DNA from: Bdellovibrionales bacterium
GTDB lineage: Bacteria; Bdellovibrionota; Bdellovibrionia; Bdellovibrionales; UBA1609
NCBI GenBank assembly: GCA_027459485.1
Contig: DAIDIG010000002.1
Location: 273,553-337,552, forward strand
Length of the DNA: 64,000 nucleotides
Direction: 5' to 3'
Shown here: positions 42,799 to 51,502 of the stretch, piece by piece
Position numbering within the stretch: position 1 is the stretch's first letter
How the letters are laid out: every line of letters begins with the position of its first letter
Notes under the pieces: model-generated
The model's database searches: none
The model's input: only the letters and a program-made list of their open reading frames with translations
Told to the model about the DNA's origin: nothing
Position numbers and translations under genes: made by a program

Positions 42799-43353
42799 TC
42801 ACTTCGCGCGACTGTAGTACATTTCGTCATGGTCCAACCTCGGGCACAATCGACTAACGTGAGCGAAATCAATCAAAATTAAAGTGTTCCCGGCCAATGC
42901 GAACGTCGTGTCGCTGTCGAGATTCGAATTTTGCCCGCCACCACTCAGTGGCGGGTAAATGTTGATCAAATGTGTATGCAAAGTTGAACCTGTCACGATG
43001 TACGATTCGGTCTGCAAATATGCGTGACTGATTGTCCAAAGCTTCATCTGAATTCGATCTTTTTCGATGACCAGCTGGTTATGAAAAAGCGGAGAATGCC
43101 CGTTATATATTTGCACTGCCGCACGACCAGTGGACTCGCACTCGATTCCTTCGAGCTCCCATGTACCGATGAGGTCTTGTGACTGTCGCGCGGGAACCAT
43201 CGGGGCCTCTGAATGTTGGTTGCGCAGCGTGCGTACGCCCTGCCAAACGGTGACCCAGGCGTTTTGTAAATCAGCAACCGGATTGACCTGGGCAAGTGCC
43301 CGGCTGTTTCTAAGTGACATTATCCCGAAAATGATGAGCGCAATGAATCGCAT
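42799..43353 (-). CDS. Small secreted hypothetical protein
   Basis: A 184-residue protein with a signal peptide ending ALA (about residue 21). The mature part has DLIGTWELEGIECESTGRA, a pattern seen in lipocalin-like barrel proteins, and strands such as LVIEKDRIQMKLW. No family recognised with certainty. ATG 43353 follows AGAGGTGTG and gives the signal peptide; the longer frame to 43560 runs into the DHS-like gene. Convergent with the serine hydrolase, only 6 bases apart. Confidence 0.6.
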   Translation of the reverse strand: MRFIALIIFGIMSLRNSRALAQVNPVADLQNAWVTVWQGVRTLRNQHSEAPMVPARQSQDLIGTWELEGIECESTGRAAVQIYNGHSPLFHNQLVIEKDRIQMKLWTISHAYLQTESYIVTGSTLHTHLINIYPPLSGGGQNSNLDSDTTFALAGNTLILIDFAHVSRLCPRLDHDEMYYSRAK

Positions 43354-43518
43354 GTCGGGTTCACACCTCTGGAGTCTAGATTCAGGCATAAATCTGCAAA
43401 CCTTATGCCGAAAGGCGCTAAAGTACGATGCAGTAGCACGTTCATTCGATTGACAGCCTGCCGTGAATCGGCACAATAGCCAAAAACAAGCGCGAGTCAC
43501 GCGCGGAGGAGCCAGCAA

Positions 43519-44484
43519 ATGGGCCCAATTAGTGAATTTATAAAACACCATTATCGCCACTTTAACGCCGCGACTTTAAAGGACGCAGCCGAAGCCTATC
43601 GCGCGCACCTCGATGGCGGCGGTAAAATGATGGTCACTTTGGCGGGCGCCATGAGCACCGGCGAACTCGGTTTGTCGCTAGCTGAAATGATCCGCCAAGA
43701 TAAAGTTCACGCGATTACGTGCACGGGCGCGAATCTCGAAGAAGACGTTTTTAACCTGGTCGCTCACGAACATTATGTGCGAATTCCGGGTTATCGTGAT
43801 CTGACTCCTCAAGATGAACAGAAATTGTTAGATCGTCACTTGAACCGCGTGACCGATACGTGCATCCCAGAAGAAGAAGCGATTCGTCGCATTGAAAAAG
43901 TGATCTTGGCAAAGTGGCAAACGGCGACGAGTGAGAAGAACGAATATCTGCCGCACGAATATTTTTATCAGATTCTGACCGAAGGCCTATTGAAAGATAA
44001 GTATCAAATCGACGTGAAAAATTCATGGCTCATGGCTGCCGCAGAAAAGAATCTGCCGCTTTTCGTGCCGGGGTGGGAAGACTCCACTTTAGGTAACATT
44101 TTCGCCGGGCACGTGATCAATGGTGAGGTGAGCCGTTACGCCGTCAAGTCAGGCATCAATTACATGATCGCGCTCTCAGAATGGTATCAAAAAACAAAAA
44201 CGCCGAAGGGGATTGGTTTCTTTCAAATTGGCGGGGGTATTGCCGGCGATTTCCCGATTTGCGTGGTGCCGATGCTCGAGCAGGATCTCGGCAAGAAAAC
44301 GCCGAAGTGGGCTTATTTTTGCCAGATCAGCGATTCGACAACAAGTTATGGTTCGTATTCAGGGGCAGTCCCGAACGAAAAAATCACGTGGGGCAAACTC
44401 GATATAGCGTCACCCAAATTCATCGTTGAATCTGATGCTTCAATCGTCGCTCCGCTTATGTTCGCGTACATTCTCGGTTGGTGA
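43519..44484 (+). CDS. Deoxyhypusine synthase-like protein
   Basis: A 321-residue member of the deoxyhypusine synthase family (NAD-dependent transfer of an aminobutyl group from spermidine). The NAD-binding TLAGAMSTGELG, CTGANLEEDVF, FQIGGGIAGDFPI and SDSTTSYGSYSGA are present, and the catalytic Lys is Lys293 in EKITWGKLD. Bacteria lack eIF5A, so bacterial members are thought to act on other amines (for example homospermidine formation) or be of unknown role. Strong GGAGGAG site before ATG. A ZIP-type gene follows after one base, an operon. Confidence 0.9.
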   Translation: MGPISEFIKHHYRHFNAATLKDAAEAYRAHLDGGGKMMVTLAGAMSTGELGLSLAEMIRQDKVHAITCTGANLEEDVFNLVAHEHYVRIPGYRDLTPQDEQKLLDRHLNRVTDTCIPEEEAIRRIEKVILAKWQTATSEKNEYLPHEYFYQILTEGLLKDKYQIDVKNSWLMAAAEKNLPLFVPGWEDSTLGNIFAGHVINGEVSRYAVKSGINYMIALSEWYQKTKTPKGIGFFQIGGGIAGDFPICVVPMLEQDLGKKTPKWAYFCQISDSTTSYGSYSGAVPNEKITWGKLDIASPKFIVESDASIVAPLMFAYILGW

Positions 44485-44485
44485 G

Positions 44486-45178
44486 ATGCTTTTAGAGACC
44501 GTCGTTGTAGTTGCGAGCATGTTCGTGTTCGCAATGCTCCCTATTTTTTTGCCGCGCGCGCAAGGTTACGGCGGGCCAATTTTGTTATTCGGCACAGGTT
44601 CGCTACTCGGCATTTGCATTTTCGATTTGTTCCCTGACTTTTATAAATTGGGCGGCCTCAAAGGTCTGCCGTTTTTATTGGCTGTTTGGGTCGTCTATTC
44701 GCTGTTGCATCTGTTTCATAGTCACCACCATTTGGGCCATCACCACGTTCGTTCGCCCTATACATTTTTAACGGCAATTACCGCACATTGTTTCACGAGC
44801 GGTCTTTTACTCGGGATCTCAACCGATTTTTCACGTCATCTCGCTGAAACGGTTTTCGCAGCACTTCTTGTTCATAAGATTTACGAAACTATGACTGTTT
44901 CGACGCTGCTGTTGAGCTTTAAAAAGCCGGTCAATTGGACAATACAAATGCTTGCAATTTATCTGATATCGTTGCCGCTCGGCGTTGCAACTGCGCGTGC
45001 ATTGAACGGGCACATCCATCAGACGGCGATTTTGGTGATTTCGGGTTTGGCTATCGGGAGTTTGGCGGGGTGCTTGATTTTTGATTTTGTTTTGCCGAGC
45101 GCACGTTACGTTCGGCAAAACTGTCGACAGCTGATATGGCTACTGGCAGGTCTACTTTTGACCCTGTTCTTTATTTAG
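44486..45178 (+). CDS. ZIP-family metal permease-like protein
   Basis: A 230-residue membrane protein with about eight hydrophobic segments and a His-rich loop (HSHHHLGHHH, about residues 73-82) before the ZIP signature helices: AHCFTSGLLLG (helix 4) and HKIYETMTVS (helix 5). These match the HNxxDG and HExPHE motifs of zinc/iron permeases in position, with several ligand residues changed. Metal uptake is likely but the specificity is unknown. ATG 44486 lies one base after the DHS-like stop; the longer frame overlaps that gene. Converges on the DsbA-like gene with an 8-base overlap. Confidence 0.75.
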   Translation: MLLETVVVVASMFVFAMLPIFLPRAQGYGGPILLFGTGSLLGICIFDLFPDFYKLGGLKGLPFLLAVWVVYSLLHLFHSHHHLGHHHVRSPYTFLTAITAHCFTSGLLLGISTDFSRHLAETVFAALLVHKIYETMTVSTLLLSFKKPVNWTIQMLAIYLISLPLGVATARALNGHIHQTAILVISGLAIGSLAGCLIFDFVLPSARYVRQNCRQLIWLLAGLLLTLFFI

Positions 45179-45965
45179 AGCCGCCGCCTAATTTTTTATC
45201 GATAATTTGTTTGAACGTATCAAACGGATAGGCGCCGCGAACCGAAACGCCCGAAATGATAAAACCTGGCGTGCCGGTGAAACCGAATTTTTCCGCTTCG
45301 GACGTGTCCGCTTTAATACGATCCGAGACTACTTTGCCATCCATGTCTTTTTTCATTTTAGCTACGTTGGCTCCGGCTTGTTTGGCAGCGCGATCGAGAA
45401 ACTTCGTGCCGTCTTTGAGCAACTCATCGCGATGCTGAAAAACATCGTCGTAGTATTTGTACGCGGCCGCTTTGTTCTGCAATGCAATCGCTTCGAAGCG
45501 CTTGGCTGCATCCATCGCATATTCGTGAATATTGGTGAGCGGAAAGCTCTTGTACAATAAGCGAATTTTACCTGGATAAGCTTTTTCCACCTGTTGTAGA
45601 GTTTGGTATGCGCGTTGGCAGAAGGGGCACTGAAAATCCGTGTACTCCACAATAGTGATGGGTGCATCTTCTGGGCCGAAATAGGCGCGATCTTTCGGCA
45701 ATGTCGGTTCAAGCGGATGTTTAAATTCGTTGTCCATCCGAGTTTGTTCTTCTTGCTCGGCTTTTTGTTGCTGCTGCTGCTGACTGGCCATTGCCGCCTT
45801 TTGCAAGGCCTCCATGATTTGGTTCGGGTGCTTTTGAATCGCGCCGACAAGAATGTCGGGATTCTTTTCAAGTAAATCTTGGATCTGCGATTTGGTGGGA
45901 GCACAAGCCGCGAGTAAACCGACGGCAAGCGCGCAAACGATGAGTGATATCTTGTTGTAGTTCAT
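45171..45965 (-). CDS. DsbA-family thiol oxidoreductase lipoprotein
   Basis: A 264-residue lipoprotein (lipobox LAAC, Cys21) with a Gln-rich linker (residues about 62-72) and a thioredoxin-fold DsbA/DsbG-type domain from about 95. The active site is CPFC (Cys113, Cys116) in DFQCPFCQRAY, followed by LLYKSFPL and a cis-Pro loop GFTGTPGFII. It is a disulfide oxidoreductase or isomerase facing the periplasm. The helical insertion is of DsbA type. AAAGGAG before the ATG. Divergent from the CLC gene, 163 bases between starts. Confidence 0.9.
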   Translation of the reverse strand: MNYNKISLIVCALAVGLLAACAPTKSQIQDLLEKNPDILVGAIQKHPNQIMEALQKAAMASQQQQQQKAEQEEQTRMDNEFKHPLEPTLPKDRAYFGPEDAPITIVEYTDFQCPFCQRAYQTLQQVEKAYPGKIRLLYKSFPLTNIHEYAMDAAKRFEAIALQNKAAAYKYYDDVFQHRDELLKDGTKFLDRAAKQAGANVAKMKKDMDGKVVSDRIKADTSEAEKFGFTGTPGFIISGVSVRGAYPFDTFKQIIDKKLGGGSK

Positions 45966-46128
45966 TAGGAACTCCTTTCAAACCACTTTATGATGAATGA
46001 ACTCATACCCGATGTAAAGATACCTGGCATGTTTGGTGTCGCACATGCGTCAAACTCTGCTGCCGGAGTGGGAAATTGCCACTGAATCGATGGCCTGGTA
46101 AACGTGGTGGCCAATAGAAGGGTCACCT

Positions 46129-47442
46129 ATGTATTCGGTGCTTTCCACTTGGGTAAACAAGAACATTCTCATCGGGGCCGCCATCATCGGCGTCGCGGGT
46201 GGCATCATCGCACTTCTTTACTACGCTGTTCTTAACTTTTTGCTGAAAATGGTTTGGCAAGTCGGGTACGGCTCTTCGTTTCTAACGATTTTTGACCTCC
46301 GCGGCCATCATTGGGGAATTGTTCTTGTCACGGCAGTTTGCGGGTTTTTAGTCGGGTGCTGTATCAAATGGTTGGGTGCCCCAGGTGAAATCGCGGCGGT
46401 CGTGGATAATATTCATCTTCAACACGGTCGAATCGATATCAAACAAACTCCTTCGATGATTATGAATTCGTTAGTGTCGATCACGGGCGGTGGCAGCGCG
46501 GGGCCCGAAGCGCCGTTGGTGCAAATTATCGGCTCGTTTGGGTCTTGGCTCGGTGAACGATTAGGGCTGAGCGACGACAAAGTTCGAATTTTTACTTTGT
46601 GCGGAATGGGCACGGCTCTTGGCGCGTTTTTTGGCGCTCCCATCGGCGGCGCGATATTTGCTCTCGAAATTCCCCACAAAAGAGGTCTCGAGTACTACGA
46701 AGCACTCTTGCCGTCGTGTCTCGGCGCCGTTATCGGCTTTCTGGTATTTCGCTCGGCACTCGGCTGGCACGGGTCCGTCTATTCAATACCGACGATGCCC
46801 GCGATTCATTATCGCGATTTAATTTATGCCGTCATTTTAGGCATCGGCGGAGCCGGCATTGGCAGCCTCTTTGCCTACTTATTTTCATTTACCGAAAAGC
46901 TCGCGCACCCATTTTCAAATAGGCCGATCGTTTTGGGCCTTCTGGGTGGGATATTCATCGGCTTGGTGGCCGTGTTCTACCCCGAAACTTTGTTCTGGGG
47001 TGAATTTCAAATTCAATCGCTGATGACTCACACAATCGGTGCAATCGGCATGCTTCACGGGGTTGCGCCGGCGAAAGATGCAATTGCCGCGCACTATTTT
47101 ATTTTGGCCGTTGTAAAAATGCTCGCCGTCGGGCTCACGCTCCATTTCGGGTTTCGCGGCGGTTTTATATTCCCGCTCTTTTTTATTGGTGCCGCATTTG
47201 GCCTCGGGTTTTCGCTGATCGTACCGGCCGTGCCTGCAACAGTTGCGGTTCTGACTTTGATGGCAGCCGTAAACGTGGCCGTTACGAAAACTCCCGTCGC
47301 GACGACATTGATTTTAACCGCACTTTCGAGCGTGAATTTAGTGCCGGTAATTGCGGTCGCCAGTTTTACGGCTGTTATTGTGGCCGCTCGGGTTGAAGTC
47401 ATTCATAGTCAGCGCCCCCGCGAAGCCGACGCGGCGGCTTGA
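46129..47442 (+). CDS. CLC-type chloride channel protein
   Basis: A 437-residue polytopic membrane protein of the CLC family. The usual GREGP loop reads GGGSAGPEAPLVQI: the gating glutamate position holds Ala (GSAGP), as in the YfeO-like subgroup, so proton coupling may be absent. The later GGFIFPLFFIGAAFG corresponds to the GxFxP motif, and about 10 hydrophobic segments are present; the GSGIP motif is not clear. No CBS domains. AGAAGGG precedes the ATG. Anion channel activity is inferred. Confidence 0.85.
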   Translation: MYSVLSTWVNKNILIGAAIIGVAGGIIALLYYAVLNFLLKMVWQVGYGSSFLTIFDLRGHHWGIVLVTAVCGFLVGCCIKWLGAPGEIAAVVDNIHLQHGRIDIKQTPSMIMNSLVSITGGGSAGPEAPLVQIIGSFGSWLGERLGLSDDKVRIFTLCGMGTALGAFFGAPIGGAIFALEIPHKRGLEYYEALLPSCLGAVIGFLVFRSALGWHGSVYSIPTMPAIHYRDLIYAVILGIGGAGIGSLFAYLFSFTEKLAHPFSNRPIVLGLLGGIFIGLVAVFYPETLFWGEFQIQSLMTHTIGAIGMLHGVAPAKDAIAAHYFILAVVKMLAVGLTLHFGFRGGFIFPLFFIGAAFGLGFSLIVPAVPATVAVLTLMAAVNVAVTKTPVATTLILTALSSVNLVPVIAVASFTAVIVAARVEVIHSQRPREADAAA

Positions 47443-47456
47443 CATAATGCGCTGCA

Positions 47457-47839
47457 ATGACGGTTTGCTTTTTTCTACTGGCCTGTGACGGAAAAGGCGG
47501 CGGGGCGAGCAATAGCGTTCAGTGCTCGAATCCGATTTTGATTAATGATGCGAGTATGCAGAAAGTTAGGTGGATAAGCGCCGAATTCGATCCGACTTTC
47601 GTTGGAATTCGACAACGGGCAGTTGGCATTCGCGAATTCAGATACGGTCCCCACCGATGATAACGGCGCCAGTAATTCGACCGATCAAATTTCGAATGGC
47701 CGATCGAGTCAGCCGCTGATAGCAACGGCAAACGAACTCTCAATTTTATACGAGTTCTCTACACGAAAAAGTGACTGTTGCGGAGCCCTTTCGTTTTCGT
47801 GAGCAAGTCGCCGCCGTACGATCCAGAGACTTTTGACGA
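47457..47839 (+). pseudogene. Possible frameshifted lipoprotein relic
   Basis: A stretch without an intact gene (47443-47868). On the + strand three overlapping fragments in different frames read like protein: 47457-47660 starts with a short hydrophobic stretch and LLAC then DGKGGG, 47602-47802 contains NELSILYEFST, and the third frame ends KVTVAEPFRFREQVAAVRSRDF before a stop at 47839. Joined by two shifts they would make one chain of about 125 residues. No family recognised; no ribosome site. Could equally be chance ORFs, so confidence is low. Confidence 0.25.
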
Positions 47840-47868
47840 TTCGACGATGTCAAAGGTAAAACAAAACG

Positions 47869-48459
47869 GTGAGAATAAACCGAATTGTACAGGCGCGGAA
47901 TTATAGTGCTTCAAAAGTTGGCGGAACAAGTCGACGCAAATCAAAAAGGCGCTCCGCATCCGCTCCATCGAAAAAATGGATAGAGACGAGCGTAAACCGA
48001 ATCGTCAGCCAACTGCCGCGGGTGGCTCGCAATAAAATTTCACGGATTTGCTCGTGCAATGGCGCGAAGAACGCGCAGCTTACGTGCGTATTCGTTGGCG
48101 CGAGCGAAATCCGTCGCCTCAATCGAGAGTTCCGTCACAAAGACAAGCCGACGGACGTGCTCAGTTTTGCGCCGACAGAGGCGGGTAGCTTGGGTGAGCT
48201 CGTTTTTTGCCTCGAGGTGATCGAGCGCCAAGCGCACGAGCATGGTCTGTCGAGTCGTGATGAACTCACGTACATGCTGATTCACGGTATTTTGCATCTG
48301 CTCGGCTACGAGCATGAAAAAAGTGACAAGGCGGCACGGCTTATGTATCGTCTTCAAGATCGCATTTTCGAGACCATAACGGCGCCAAACCGGCCGCAGT
48401 CCACAGCTAGAGGTAAGTCGAATGTCCATCGCCACAGAACTCACCGACGTAAAAAGTAG
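47869..48459 (+). CDS. ybeY: Endoribonuclease YbeY (rRNA maturation factor)
   Basis: Member of the UPF0054 family. The metal-binding motif HGILHLLGYEH is clear near residue 140, preceded by LNREFRHKDKPTDVLSFAPTEA, the family signature, and followed by the short C-terminal helix. YbeY is a single-strand RNase in 16S rRNA maturation and ribosome quality control. The start is uncertain: GTG 47869 gives 196 residues, about 35 more than usual, with a basic Ser/Arg-rich extension and no ribosome site, so the real start may be further in. It overlaps the true 5' end of prfB by 38 bases. Confidence 0.85.
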   Translation: MRINRIVQARNYSASKVGGTSRRKSKRRSASAPSKKWIETSVNRIVSQLPRVARNKISRICSCNGAKNAQLTCVFVGASEIRRLNREFRHKDKPTDVLSFAPTEAGSLGELVFCLEVIERQAHEHGLSSRDELTYMLIHGILHLLGYEHEKSDKAARLMYRLQDRIFETITAPNRPQSTARGKSNVHRHRTHRRKK

Positions 48460-49544
48460 CCTGAATACCATCGCTGAAAAAGTAAATGATCTCAGGAGGT
48501 ATCTTTGACATCGATCGCAAGCGCAAGCGCATTGCCGAGCTAGACAATCAAGCGCAAAATCCTGAGGTCTGGAACAACCATCGCGAGATGCAGAAGATCA
48601 ACCAAGAGAAATCGATTCTCGCGAAATCTATCGAAGACTACGAAAATTTGAAGGCCAAGCACGACGACTCCGTCGTGATGCTAGAGATGGTTCAAGAAAG
48701 CCAAGACGACGAACTGTTTCAAGAACTCAAAGTCGAATGCCAAAAGATGACGGCGACGATTCGAGAGCTCGAGGTGAAAAGCCTGTTGAGTCACCGGCTC
48801 GACCCGATGAACGCGTATCTGGCGATCAATTCGGGAGCGGGCGGCACCGAAGCGCAAGACTGGGCCGAAATGCTGCTTCGCATGTACACGCGCTATGCCG
48901 AGCGCAAAGGTTATCGCACCGAGATCATGTCGATCAACTACGGCGAAGAAGCCGGCATCAAATCGGCGACACTCAACATTCAAGGCCCGTTTGCCTATGG
49001 ATATTTAAAGGCTGAAAATGGCGTGCACCGTCTCGTGCGGGTCAGCCCATTTGATGCCAATGCCCGACGGCACACGAGTTTTGCCTCGGTGATGGTGTGG
49101 CCCGAGGTTGAAGACGAGGTCGAAGTCGTCATTCGTGACGAAGACCTGAATGTCGACACGTACCGTTCGAGCGGCGCGGGCGGGCAGCACGTCAACAAGA
49201 CGGACTCAGCCGTGCGGATCACGCACATCCCGACGGGGATTGTCATCGCCTGCCAAAATGAACGCAGCCAACACGCCAACCGTGATCGCGCGATGAAGAT
49301 GCTCAAGGCGGCGCTCTATGAATTGGAATTAAAGAAACTGCAGAAAGAAAAAGAAGACATAGATGCCCAAAAAAAGGCCAACGAATGGGGCAGTCAAATT
49401 CGTTCTTACGTCCTCCACCCCTATCAATTGGTTAAAGATCACCGGACGACGTGGGAGACCAGTCAGCCCGATCTGGTTCTCGATGGCGATTTGGACCCCG
49501 TGATCGAGGCGTATCTCAAATCGCAGGTGAAGGTGACTGAATAA
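48422..49544 (+). CDS. prfB: Peptide chain release factor 2, with programmed +1 frameshift
   Basis: RF2 recognises UAA and UGA. The continuous frame from 48486 lacks the real N-terminus. ATG 48422 (AGAGGTAAG upstream) reads 28 codons to CTT, then UGA at 48506-48508. After a +1 shift GAC 48507 joins the main frame, giving join(48422..48505,48507..49544), 373 residues. The main part has VRVSPFDANARRHTSFASV (SPF codon-reading motif) and GAGGQHVNKTDSAVRI with the GGQ peptidyl-hydrolysis motif. ybeY overlaps by 38 bases; lolC starts 10 bases after. Length and motifs match RF2 fully. Confidence 0.95.
48494..48509 (+). promoter_or_regulatory. RF2 programmed frameshift site
   Basis: AGGAGG (48494-48499), three-base spacer TAT, then CTT TGA C (48503-48509). 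This is the known RF2 arrangement: an internal Shine-Dalgarno three bases from the CUU slip codon and the UGA C stop context, by which RF2 autoregulates. Confidence 0.95.
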
Positions 49545-49554
49545 TGGTGACGAC

Positions 49555-50820
49555 GTGAATCGGTTGCATATTTGGATGGTGTGGCGTTATTTGCGCGAGC
49601 GGCGGAGGTTTTTAAATCCCAACATTTTGCTCGCAGTTTTCGGTATCTCGCTCGGCGTGGCGGCTCTCATGATATCAATGGCGGTGGTGAGCGGCTACGA
49701 GACGACGCTCAAAACGACACTTATCAATATGCAGGGGCATCTCATGATCGTGCGCCGGGGCGGCTTTGACGACCCAAACGACGAGCGCCGTTCGCTGTCG
49801 AAAATCAAATCCGAATTGCCTGCGTTCAAAGCGGCGACGCCTTTTTTGATGGTCGAAGGGTTGATCGTTCATAGAAAAAAACTCTCAGGGATAATGCTAG
49901 AAGGAGTTGACCCGCAGTCGATGGGGCACGTCGTAGCCATCGAAAGACGGATTGTGCGAGGGGCATTCAACTTTCGTGGTGATGACTGCCACGATGACAA
50001 TACGCTGCAGGCGTGCGCGATCCCGGCGGCGATCGTCGGTAAAGGAATCGCTCGCAAATTTCAGCTGAAAATTGGCGAGATTTTTAGATTGGTAATACCG
50101 GTATCTCGCGGCCAAGTTGTCGGCAGCTTTCGCCCAAAGGCCCAAAAGTTTATCGTACGCGGAGTACTCGATCTTGGGCGCGCCGATTATGACGAGCGAT
50201 ACATAGTCACCGATCTCGACTCAGCCCAAAGTTTTGGCGAAATGCCGGGTAAAATATCAGGCTGGCGCATTCGTTTGGATCACGCCGACGAGGCCATCCC
50301 GGCAGCGAAGAAGCTCGAGGGTGAATTGGGGCCGAATTATTGGATTCGGTCGTGGCATGATCCCAATCGAAATTTGTTCGAAGCTGTACAATACGAAAAG
50401 GCGGTGATCTTTATTATTGTGCTGCTCATGGAAATTGCGGCGGCGTTCAATGTTGCCAGCACGCTTTATTTGATTGTCGTTCGCCGCTACTCACAAATCA
50501 GTATTTTGCGCGCGATGGGGGTCAGCGAAAAATTCATTCGCCGTTTGTTCAGTGCGCAAGGGCTGATTATAGGGTCGGCTGGGTCTTTCATCGGCGTTCT
50601 CGTCGGCTGGGTCGGTTGCCAAATTTTTCTCAAACTCGAAAGCGTTTATGGACTTTTCCCCGGCAAAGTTTATAAGCTCGACCATGTGAATTTAGAAATT
50701 CGTAAAGGGGATATGTTCATTATTTTGGCGGTCACAATTGTGATTTGCTATGTCGCGACATTGGCGCCAGCACGGCGCGGTGCGAAATTAAATCCGGTTG
50801 AAGGCTTGCGCTATGAGTGA
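49555..50820 (+). CDS. lolC: Lipoprotein-releasing ABC permease (LolC/E family)
   Basis: A 421-residue inner-membrane ABC permease that releases outer-membrane lipoproteins. N-terminal helix with the LNPNILLAVFGISLGVAALMISMAVVSGYE segment, then a large periplasmic domain (about 60-275) and three C-terminal helices; the FtsX fold is evident (VQYEKAVIFIIVLLMEIAAAFNVAST, RRYSQISILRAMG). GTG 49555 is the likely start. lolD overlaps by 8 bases, so this is a LolCD transporter, probably a homodimeric permease as no second lolC/E gene is here. Confidence 0.9.
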   Translation: MNRLHIWMVWRYLRERRRFLNPNILLAVFGISLGVAALMISMAVVSGYETTLKTTLINMQGHLMIVRRGGFDDPNDERRSLSKIKSELPAFKAATPFLMVEGLIVHRKKLSGIMLEGVDPQSMGHVVAIERRIVRGAFNFRGDDCHDDNTLQACAIPAAIVGKGIARKFQLKIGEIFRLVIPVSRGQVVGSFRPKAQKFIVRGVLDLGRADYDERYIVTDLDSAQSFGEMPGKISGWRIRLDHADEAIPAAKKLEGELGPNYWIRSWHDPNRNLFEAVQYEKAVIFIIVLLMEIAAAFNVASTLYLIVVRRYSQISILRAMGVSEKFIRRLFSAQGLIIGSAGSFIGVLVGWVGCQIFLKLESVYGLFPGKVYKLDHVNLEIRKGDMFIILAVTIVICYVATLAPARRGAKLNPVEGLRYE

Positions 50821-51502
50821 TCCGATTCTCCGCCTCGAAAAAGTCAGTAAAAGTTATGATCGGGTTGGCCCCGAACACCAAGCTTCTAAATTGCAGGTTC
50901 TAAAGTCCATCGATTTCGACGTGTATTCGGGTGAGGCCGTCTGCATATTGGGCGCTTCAGGCGCCGGCAAAAGCACACTTCTTCATATTTTGGGCACGCT
51001 CGATCGGCCGACCGAAGGGCGCGTGCTTTACAATGAAACCGATATGGCCAAAGAATCGGATGAGCGATTGGCCCGCTTTCGCAATAAAGAGCTGGGGTTT
51101 GTCTTTCAGTTTCACCATTTGCTTTCCGAATTTTCGGCTCTCGAAAACGTGATGTTGCCGGCCCGATTTGCCGGGCAATCAGAAGCGCAGGCGCGCGAGC
51201 GCGCACTTGAACTTTTGCAACTGTTAGGCGTCGCTGATCGGCGCGATCATTTTCCGTCTGAATTGAGTGGCGGCGAGCAGCAACGCGTCGCGGTTGCGCG
51301 AGCGCTTGTCCAGCGGCCCAAAATCCTTCTCGCGGATGAGCCAACCGGCAATTTGGATACCAAAAATAGCGAGCAGATTCAGGAACTCTTCTTTCAGTTC
51401 CGCTTAAAGTTTGGTATCACGCTTATTGTTGTAACACATGATATAAATTTCGCATCGCGTTTTCCGCGGCGAATGGTTTTAAAAGACGGGCATTGGAATT
51501 GA
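50813..51502 (+). CDS. lolD: Lipoprotein-releasing ABC ATPase LolD
   Basis: A 229-residue ABC ATPase. Walker [10 protein letters not shown], signature [15 protein letters not shown], Walker [14 protein letters not shown]-loop [16 protein letters not shown] with the LolD-like HHLL, and the switch His in VTHDI. It drives release of lipoproteins by LolC. ATG 50813 overlaps the lolC stop; the longer frame (50798) is less likely. bamA starts within its stop codon. Confidence 0.94.
   Translation: MSDPILRLEKVSKSYDRVGPEHQASKLQVLKSIDFDVYSGEAVCILGASGAGKSTLLHILGTLDRPTEGRVLYNETDMAKESDERLARFRNKELGFVFQFHHLLSEFSALENVMLPARFAGQSEAQARERALELLQLLGVADRRDHFPSELSGGEQQRVAVARALVQRPKILLADEPTGNLDTKNSEQIQELFFQFRLKFGITLIVVTHDINFASRFPRRMVLKDGHWN

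Noticed and set aside
45771..45787. CTG repeat in the DsbA-like gene as a phase-variable tract
   Set aside because: A trinucleotide run in frame coding a Gln linker; slippage would keep the frame and only change linker length.
47759..47968. 69-aa reverse ORF between CLC and ybeY genes
   Set aside because: No ribosome site, overlaps the ybeY 5' region, and its sequence has no recognisable features.
48486..48506. prfB start inside the continuous frame
   Set aside because: The true start is ATG 48422 in another frame, joined by the +1 shift site; the first codons of the continuous frame lie within the shift cassette.
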